From assembly GCF_945859705.1 (NCBI RefSeq), contig NC_079136.1, positions 124,276,028-124,340,027 of the forward strand: a DNA stretch of 64,000 bases, written 5' to 3'. Numbering within the stretch: position 1 is the first letter of the stretch; each line of letters opens with the position of its first letter. Below, piece after piece: positions 57,465 through 64,000 of the stretch. This stretch comes from Episyrphus balteatus (Eukaryota; Arthropoda; Insecta; Diptera; Syrphidae). Made by a program: the position numbers and the translations under genes. The notes below the pieces were generated by a model. That model was given only the letters and a program-made list of their open reading frames with translations. It ran no database searches and was not told the DNA's origin.

Positions 57465-58525
57465 TTTTGTTGTGGAACGTATTCATTTTTTTACTTAGCG
57501 AGAGAGTACTGCGCATTACTAAGGTCAAATTAATGTTTCCTTTTTTGAGAATCATCCAATCCAGAGAAGAGAAAACTGAACGCGGTCAAAAAAAAAAAAA
57601 AAAATCATAGAAATTGTGGAACGTAAATAATTTTCATTTGAGCTTTGTCAACATTATTGGAACGTATAAATTTCATTATGCCTAAAATTTTTAATTTAAT
57701 CATTTTTTTCCTAAAAATGGAAATTGTGGAACGTAAATGATTTTTCTCCATTTTTGTGGATTTTATTCTTAATAACTGTTCCTATTTATGTTCCTATGAA
57801 ATTTTGAATCAAACTTTTCTTCTGAAAAATCGAAATTGTGGAACGTATTAATATTCCTATGATTTTTTTGTTCTTAATAGCTTAATTCTTAGTAGGTATA
57901 GGTACCCCAGCACGATAAAAAGTAAGTAAGAAAGAATTTTATAGTAAATCTCATAATTCGTGATACAAAAAATTGAATACGTTCCACAATTCCCTAAACA
58001 TAATGTTTCTAGTTTCTTAGGCCGAAAAAAAAAACAAACAAAAAACTACTCGAGACCAATTTATTAGTTCCAACGTACCTACAGTATAAAAAAGTTTTCG
58101 TCAGCAATAATACACACAAATAATGTGGAACGCATTTTCTGATCCATCCCATTTTATTACTCAGAGTTTCAAAACTAATGTTCTTTGGTTGTTGGTATCT
58201 CCATTCATGAAAGTATGTTCCAAAAAAAAAATGTTGAATGCGTTCCACACACATATATGATAATTTTTTTACATTCTTCAAACATGTGGATCTTATTTTT
58301 TGCTATCTCTTATATCTCAGTAAAGCGAAAAATATTTATTTTAAAGCAAAAAAGCATTCACTATTTAATTATCTTAAATCTAAATAAAACCGAATACGTT
58401 CCACTTTATTTTCCACACAATATTTTTCAATTTTTCAAAATGCAATCCTATAGTTAATAACAACTATGTCGGTCTAAGCACGTTTCAATAAATTATTTTC
58501 TAAATTCAAACTACAGTCTGTGGAA
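57465..58525. repeat. TGTGGAACGTA core array, both orientations (locus 3)
   Basis: Cores lie near 57471, 57614, 57657 (partial), 57724, 57836, 57978 (reversed), 58122, 58234 (reversed), 58285 (variant GTGGATCTTA), 58393 (reversed) and 58516 (TGTGGAATGTAAG). Typical spacing is 105-145 bp. The first copy, TTGTGGAACGTATTCATTTT, is identical to the copy at 49866 over about 20 bp. Outside the core the spacers share only AT-richness. Orientation switches to mostly reversed after 57970, so the array may be two facing halves. Confidence 0.7.
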
Positions 58526-58529
58526 TGTA

Positions 58530-60270
58530 AGGTTGTATTATATTAAACTTCAAAAATATAAAATTCCATTAATTCTATTATTATTACTATTTTTATTGTT
58601 TCTTTAAATGATGGATAGTAATTAACATTAAATTTAATATAATAATAACGTAATAAGTTAATTTAACGTTAACGAGCACCAACAAAAAAAAAAAAAGAAA
58701 AGTACCAGAAAAGTTTTATCCCTCCTCCGCTCCGCACAGAAAAAACATTTCCAAAACTTATGGGAAACATTGCAAAATACTTCCGAAAATTAGGAAACTA
58801 AGTTCATTGAGAAAATAAACGACTTACGAACATTCAGTGGCTATAAAATTAAAACTCCTACTTTCCTCCAAAATAACTACCTATACCAAATTATATGCTT
58901 ACAATTTTTTTGGGGGTTTTCTTAATTATTAGCGCACTCTAAGAGTTCACACGCCATTTCGAAATAATGTCTAAATCAAAAAAACTAACAAAAAAAATAA
59001 AAACCTTCACATGTAAAAATCTCATTCATAACTACTATACGAAAACTGAATTCAAACCTGATGTGCTAAGGATTGAAGCTCATTATATTTGGTGGTCGTC
59101 GTCGGTGTGGCGCGCTAAAACTCTGTTAATCCATTTGGAATAATAGCTAAACCGGAAGTGGTAATGCGATTCTATGCCATAATGTCACTTTTTTTTTTTT
59201 TGCTTTTTTCTCAGTCCGATGATTTTCCCCAAATCACTGTTTTTCTTAGAGTTATTGCTATAATTTTCTATATTTCGCCCTAGAAACACAACAAAAAAAA
59301 AAAAACAAAAATTAAATAATCCTAATGACGATGGTTTTTATATGAATGAGAGGAAGTTTTTGGATACAAAAAAAAAAAAAAAAAAAAAACGAAACAAAAA
59401 TAATGAAAAAGTTCTTAGACAAGAAAACCCATTATAAGTGTCCTTGATTATGTATAAAGCTTCTGGTGTCTAATCCCCTTGCTCGCGTTCTCTTTCTGTC
59501 TCTTTTTCTTGTAGTCGCATTTTAAGTTCTAGGACTATAGGCATGTCTATGAAAATGAGCCTTCGTAGATATAAAATCTTCTTCAGCTTCATTTTCTCAG
59601 CCATCAGCCATATTCCATTGACCCTGGATGATGACGATGATGATGGGGGAAGTATTTATGTGCAAACACACTGCAGACTCGCACTCGTCCTTTAAGTTCC
59701 TTTTTCATATTTTTATTTTCATATCCCTTCAACCAACACTCCTTATATAATGCGACACAACTCAACCATATATTACAAACCGAATATAGATTTTATGTGT
59801 GAGAGTTTCTTTGACCCACTGCCGCCACCGCCGCCGGCACCGAAAAACAGTGGGAGGTTTGGGGGGAAGGACGAAAACATTCACTAATTAAGGATAACGT
59901 TTGGTCAGTAATTATGTGACCATGTTTTATGACAGAGTGTTGGCAAATTTGTTTGGCAACAATTCGAAAGTCACACCTATGGCCAATTCAACAGAACACA
60001 GAAAACATACACATTCATATTAGTGTAGATGTGTATGTGTTTGGTTTAATATTAACACTCTGACATTGTGGATATGGACAGGACACACACCGCAAACAAC
60101 TCAGGTAAATGTCAGGATTAATTCGCTAGAATATGCGAGACACTATTATAAACAGAAACACACAACGTGCAGAGAAGCAGAAACATTGCTTTCGCCTACT
60201 TTTCCTCCCTCCTCCTGTTATCATTAATGTGAGTGTCCTTGACGGATACAATCATCAGATTATAGCTTAA
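58530..60270. other. Noncoding stretch with (GAT)n and a CCG-rich patch
   Basis: An imperfect (GAT)n lies at 59627-59645. A short CCGCCACCGCCGCCGGCACC patch at about 59822-59841 stands out from its surroundings but is not in a long frame. A 21-nt A run lies at about 59370-59389. No gene was recognised. Confidence 0.4.
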
Positions 60271-60275
60271 GAATC

Positions 60276-60420
60276 AGTGGCAGATTTTATTTTTGGGTAA
60301 AAGGAGACAATATTTTGAGGGCCCAGCATCACATTTGGGGCCCAAAAATATTTGAAAAACAATTTGGAACAATATTCCCATCAACATATCCCCAAACATT
60401 TGGACCATGTTAAAAATTAG
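60276..60420 (+). mobile_element. Possible single hAT end
   Basis: CAGTGGCAGATTTTATTTTT followed by GGGCCCAGCATCACATTTGG and GGCCC resembles the CAGTGGCG ends with G-rich subterminal sequence seen at 37945 and 39205. No partner end or target duplication was found downstream, so this would be a broken or truncated copy. The resemblance is short. Confidence 0.35.
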
Positions 60421-62465
60421 TGGAAAGTATTTTGTTGATATTTCTTTTGTTTTTCTGATAACTTGCAGATTTGGGCCACATTTTGAAATACTTTTGATTT
60501 GTTTGTTTACTGTTTTTTATTTCCAAAAACAAAAATATCACGGGAGCAATAGAAATATGCCTTGTTAAATTGTTTAAAAATTCTAATAGATGCTAAAAAT
60601 AAATGCTACATGCCTCTTTAAGTATTCTTAGCATCTCATAAATTAATTATATTTCGTAAAATTTCAATATCGAAAAAAAAAAAAACAAATACGAAATGAA
60701 CAGAGATCAATTTTGGTATTTTCTTTGTTTTGATGTGAAAATAAACAATGCGATTATTTTTTCAAAAATCATGACCAAACCATTCGAAAATGTTTAAAAA
60801 ATATTCTTGATTCATTTTCCCAATAAAGAAAATATATATCGAGCGAGAAGCAGTAAAATTTTTATTTTTTGGTTTTCAAGTAGGTACTGAAAGTTTTCAG
60901 GACTAAAATTAACTTAATTGAACTACAAAAACCTTTTTGCAGTCACTTTTTTTGGATTTAAATAAAAAATGCAAGCTTTTTTTGAAAAATATTTTAGCAC
61001 CAAATTTCAAACGATTAAGTTAAATTCTAATTTCATTTTAGTAATTTACTAAGAAAAAAATTAGACTGATTTTAAACTTAGTAAATCACTAAAATGGCTT
61101 TGGAATCTTACTAAATCATTTAAAATTTTGCGTATTTTCGTAATTGTAAAAAGAGTTTTTAATGCTTTTTAAATTTCTTGTAAAAATTAATTATAAAATA
61201 AAATTTAAAAATTATTTTACTAAATAATATACAAAACTTTAATTATTCTGAGTAACTTTTACCATGTTTAAAGTCATTATTTTAAGTCCAAAAATAACAA
61301 AACTTAATGTGGACAAATTTTGGAATGGTCTTCAGGAACAAAAATTTATATAAATAATACAGACTTTGTAAAACAAATTAATCGTCGGATTTGTTCATAC
61401 TTAGAATGTTAAAGATTTTTATAATTATAAAATAATAATTTTAGTTTAATTTTGTCATTAATATAAAATATCAGAAAAGTAAAAAGTATTAATTTTTTTT
61501 TTTTAATCAGGCACAAAAACACATTTTTAAATGGAATCAATTTCCAAATAAAAATTGTATGTGCAAATTTAATATGCCATTCAAAAAACATTGTTGGAAA
61601 AGTTATTTTGAAAATTGTAGAACCAGTTTTGGTAAAAAAAATATCTTTCATGAAAATTTCATTCTAAAAAAAATGATTTTTCAAAAAAAATTTAATATTT
61701 TTTTTCAATAATCCAAAATTTTTATTTTTGAAATTTAATTAAGATAATTAAAACGCTTTCCTACAAAAAATTTTCGTTGAAATTGCTAAATTTAAAAGAA
61801 ATTCTAAATTCAAGAAAAATGTCTTACGAGAGGTACCGTAAATAAAAGATTAAAAACTAAGAACTTATAAAAAAAATTAAAATGGTTATAGCCTATAGAC
61901 GTTCAAGAGAAAAACTATTATTTTTCATTTAAATCATAAAGTCAAGTAGATACCGTTAAATTTGATCTTTTGACTTGTTTAAAAATATACACTCGTAAAA
62001 AATTTAAAAAAATATTGGTTCACTTTTTTTTCATAGTCTTTCACAAATAAGAATTTAGAAATGTCCTTTTTCATGAGCGATATTGATTACTTCTTGTTTT
62101 GATAAGCATATAAAGCCTTTTGGATCTTATCAGTCCTTATTTTTAACCTAGTAATTTCGCAAAAAAAAAAAAACAAACAAACAAACTTCAAAATATAAAA
62201 TTAATTAAACAATAAAAAAAAAAAAAAACATACAAAATGAAAATATTCAAAATTAAATATTTCTTTTAGATTCTCGAATTTAAGCAAAATGTTCAACTTT
62301 GATGGGAATGGGCACACTCACTCAAGGTTATTTTATATGAGGATGAGAATGAGAGTCGTTTCGGACTTTTATTCAAAAGTACGCTTTTTTGTCAAAAATT
62401 AAGAATGAGTAAAGGTGCGTATTCGTATGCATTTATTTTTCACATAGGTATTGTGGTAGTAAAAA
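60421..62465. other. AT-rich noncoding stretch
   Basis: A weak cluster of TTAGTAAATCACTAAAAT-type words occurs at 61030-61130, with no defined unit. No gene was recognised. Confidence 0.4.
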
Positions 62466-62470
62466 AAAAA

Positions 62471-63110
62471 TCATGTGTGCAATTCACACGTGGTTGAAGT
62501 AAAACCTTAAAAATCATTTAAAAAAAAATCGAAAAAATATAACTTTTTTTTATTCCAATTCCATCACTTTTTTTATATGATAACCTACAATAAATTTTAT
62601 ACCATCTGAAAGCTTATTTTTTCAGCTCAAAATATTTATATCGACCATGTCTATACAACATCTACAAAAAGAGCTAGAATTTTTGTAACCCAATTAGTTT
62701 TCATAAAAAAAAGCAAAACAATCAATCTCTTTTCTCTTCTAACGCCATTAAATCCATTTTTATAAAGACAACCTATGATAAATATTATATCATTATTATT
62801 TCACCTTTTATATGACGCTTCAATCATATTTCTACCATGTCTACAAAAAAAGTAAGAATTTTTTAAAGCCAACCATGTCGAAATTTCAATCGGCAACAAA
62901 TCTTCACAGGTGTTTTGAGGTATTTTTCAAGTTTTTCAATTAAAGATTATATAACTACTTGTAGAGCACGTACCGTTATGTGTGATATATTAAATGAAAG
63001 GTAATATTATCACCATGCGTATTAAAGTTAAATAAATTTGTTATGTGCTCTAGATCAAAAGATATAACGTGTTTAGAAAAAGAACATCTTTTCACCTATT
63101 TAATTACCTA
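62471..63110 (-). mobile_element. Full-length arm of the composite family, minus orientation
   Basis: The outer end TCATGTGTGCAATTCACACG matches, inverted, the end of the 19.6-20.2 kb arm. Two internal subrepeats of about 190 bp are clear: the first has GATAACCTACAATAAATTTT, CGACCATGTCTATACAACAT and AAAAAGAGCTAGAATTTTTG; the second has GACAACCTATGATAAATATT, ACCATGTCTACAAAAAAAGT and AAGAATTTTTTAAAGCCAAC. The inner end (TTATGTGCTCTAGATCAAAA, GATATAACGTG) matches the other copies. Satellite units follow directly, as expected for a left arm. The right arm would lie beyond the window or is lost. Confidence 0.85.
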
Positions 63111-63124
63111 CTGTATACATTTTG

Positions 63125-63565
63125 TTATACATTTTCAAGAATTTCCTACAAATTCATCACGTGATTAAAAGAAAAGGGTCTGGTTATTGAGTTATTTGCA
63201 TGCAAACATTTTTGTTTTTTCTTACATTCCGGTACAGATATCTACAGACCACAGTCTCGACACAAGTTTTGGTTTACAGTTATGAGATCACAGTGAACAG
63301 GCCTTTGTGTTTAGGTAAAAAAATACAAATTTATTTTTTTTCAGATTTTCGAAAAAAAATCAATGTTAAACCCCTTGTCGAAAAATATTGCATTTTAAAA
63401 AATTTCCTCCAAACTCATCAAGTGAGATATCAAAAGAAAGGTCTTTTCAAGCGCTATTCATAACTGAAAACCAAAAGTTTCTTGGAGTTTTGGTTTCTGA
63501 GTTATTTGCATGCAAACATTTTTTTCTTATGGCACAAAATTCATCAATTCATCATTATTATGTAT
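63125..63565 (+). repeat. Satellite units next to the composite arm
   Basis: GAGTTATTTGCATGCAAACA occurs at about 63190 and again at about 63498, a period of about 308 bp. Shared blocks with the 20.25-20.95 kb array include ACATTCCGGTACAGATATCT, GTTTTGGTTTACAGTTATGA, a GATTTTCGAAAAAAAATCAA segment, ACCCCTTG, GATATCAAAAGAAAGGTCTT and TAACTGAAAACCAAAAGTTT. The units lie inside the presumed inner side of the arm at 62471-63110. Confidence 0.85.
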
Positions 63566-64000
63566 ATTTTCAAAGAGTTATTGGCCAATATTTTATTATA
63601 TGGTAGTCGGATCTTTTTGTTTTTTGTTTTATTTGATAAAATGTCTTAAAAATTTTTGGAATTTCATTACTTTCAACGATGGATTTTTTGTGTTTATTAA
63701 AAAAAACTTTTTTTTTTAAATCATGCATTCAATTTTTTTTTTTTTTTTGGTAAATGCAATGAATGTACAAGTAAACTGAAGAAGACCTGTTTTCTTGTAA
63801 GAAACTTAATCCGTTCCTGTATATCCTCGACAGGACTACAGAACATCAAAACAGAACTAATGAAATGATCAAACAGATTTATGTAATTGGACTTTGCTAT
63901 CACGCACGCAAATCAACGTTTCGATTTAATAGTTTCAATTATGAATTATGCGAGAAGTTTATACCTATACCTACTACAAGTATGTCCTTCTCTCTATTCA
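63566..64000. other. Noncoding end of window
   Basis: T runs near 63707-63718 and 63734-63748. Short frames only. No second arm of the composite element is seen before the window ends. Confidence 0.4.

Noticed and set aside
62168..62185. Short CAAA repeats as a SINE or retroposon tail.
   Set aside because: No A-box/B-box, target duplication or body sequence upstream; simple repeats of this type occur several times in the window.

Overview
This is an AT-rich eukaryotic window. It looks like an insect genome, most likely a fly: there are very many A/T homopolymers of 9-23 nt, short (GAT)n, (TC)n and CAAA runs, a CCTAACCTAACC stretch, and a dense load of small non-autonomous DNA transposons with insect-type termini. 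The species cannot be fixed from sequence alone. No protein-coding gene can be demonstrated. The longest open frames (about 150 codons) fall in repeats or low-complexity sequence and show no recognisable domain. I found no tRNA, rRNA, CRISPR array or bacterial operon. The window reads as intergenic DNA or the inside of one or more long introns.

Most of what can be supported is repeats. Class II elements with terminal inverted repeats (TIRs), most with identifiable target-site duplications (TSDs): a TTA-flanked MITE (7248-7489); a hAT MITE of ACTATCGAAT units (8972-9315); a long diverged inverted repeat with a perfect 40-bp hairpin (15005-16440); a TA-flanked family with about 380-bp arms (41867-43338, second copy 24119-24836); two TTAA-flanked piggyBac-like elements (25096-25633, 34694-34937); a CACGGTGT element with about 215-bp TIRs (32208-33518); an element at 35571-37120 that carries a foldback hAT built of CCCGGGTA repeats (35910-36637); a hAT with a perfect 8-bp TSD (37945-39205); and a TA-flanked element with perfect 24-bp TIRs (54410-55379).

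A composite family recurs at 18.8-20.9 kb, 46.4-48.6 kb and 62.5-63.6 kb, with satellite units also at 33.7-34.1 kb. It has long inverted arms that contain their own internal repeats, associated with a satellite of about 270-320 bp. A second layer consists of old, diverged tandem arrays. Their unit lengths are about 23, 136, 150, 144, 120, 183, 300 and 160 bp, and several keep a short conserved core while the rest of the unit has drifted. The clearest is a TGTGGAACGTA core found in three separate arrays at 28.7-29.4, 49.7-51.0 and 57.5-58.5 kb.

Possible genic traces are weak. The best is a purine-rich, 5'UTR-like block on the plus strand at about 21.65-22.44 kb, ending in ATG AAA directly followed by GTAAGT. 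A strong 3' splice-site-like sequence at 40292 is followed by 54 open codons. A CAG/CAA-rich block on the minus strand lies at 26.7-27.2 kb. All need transcript evidence.
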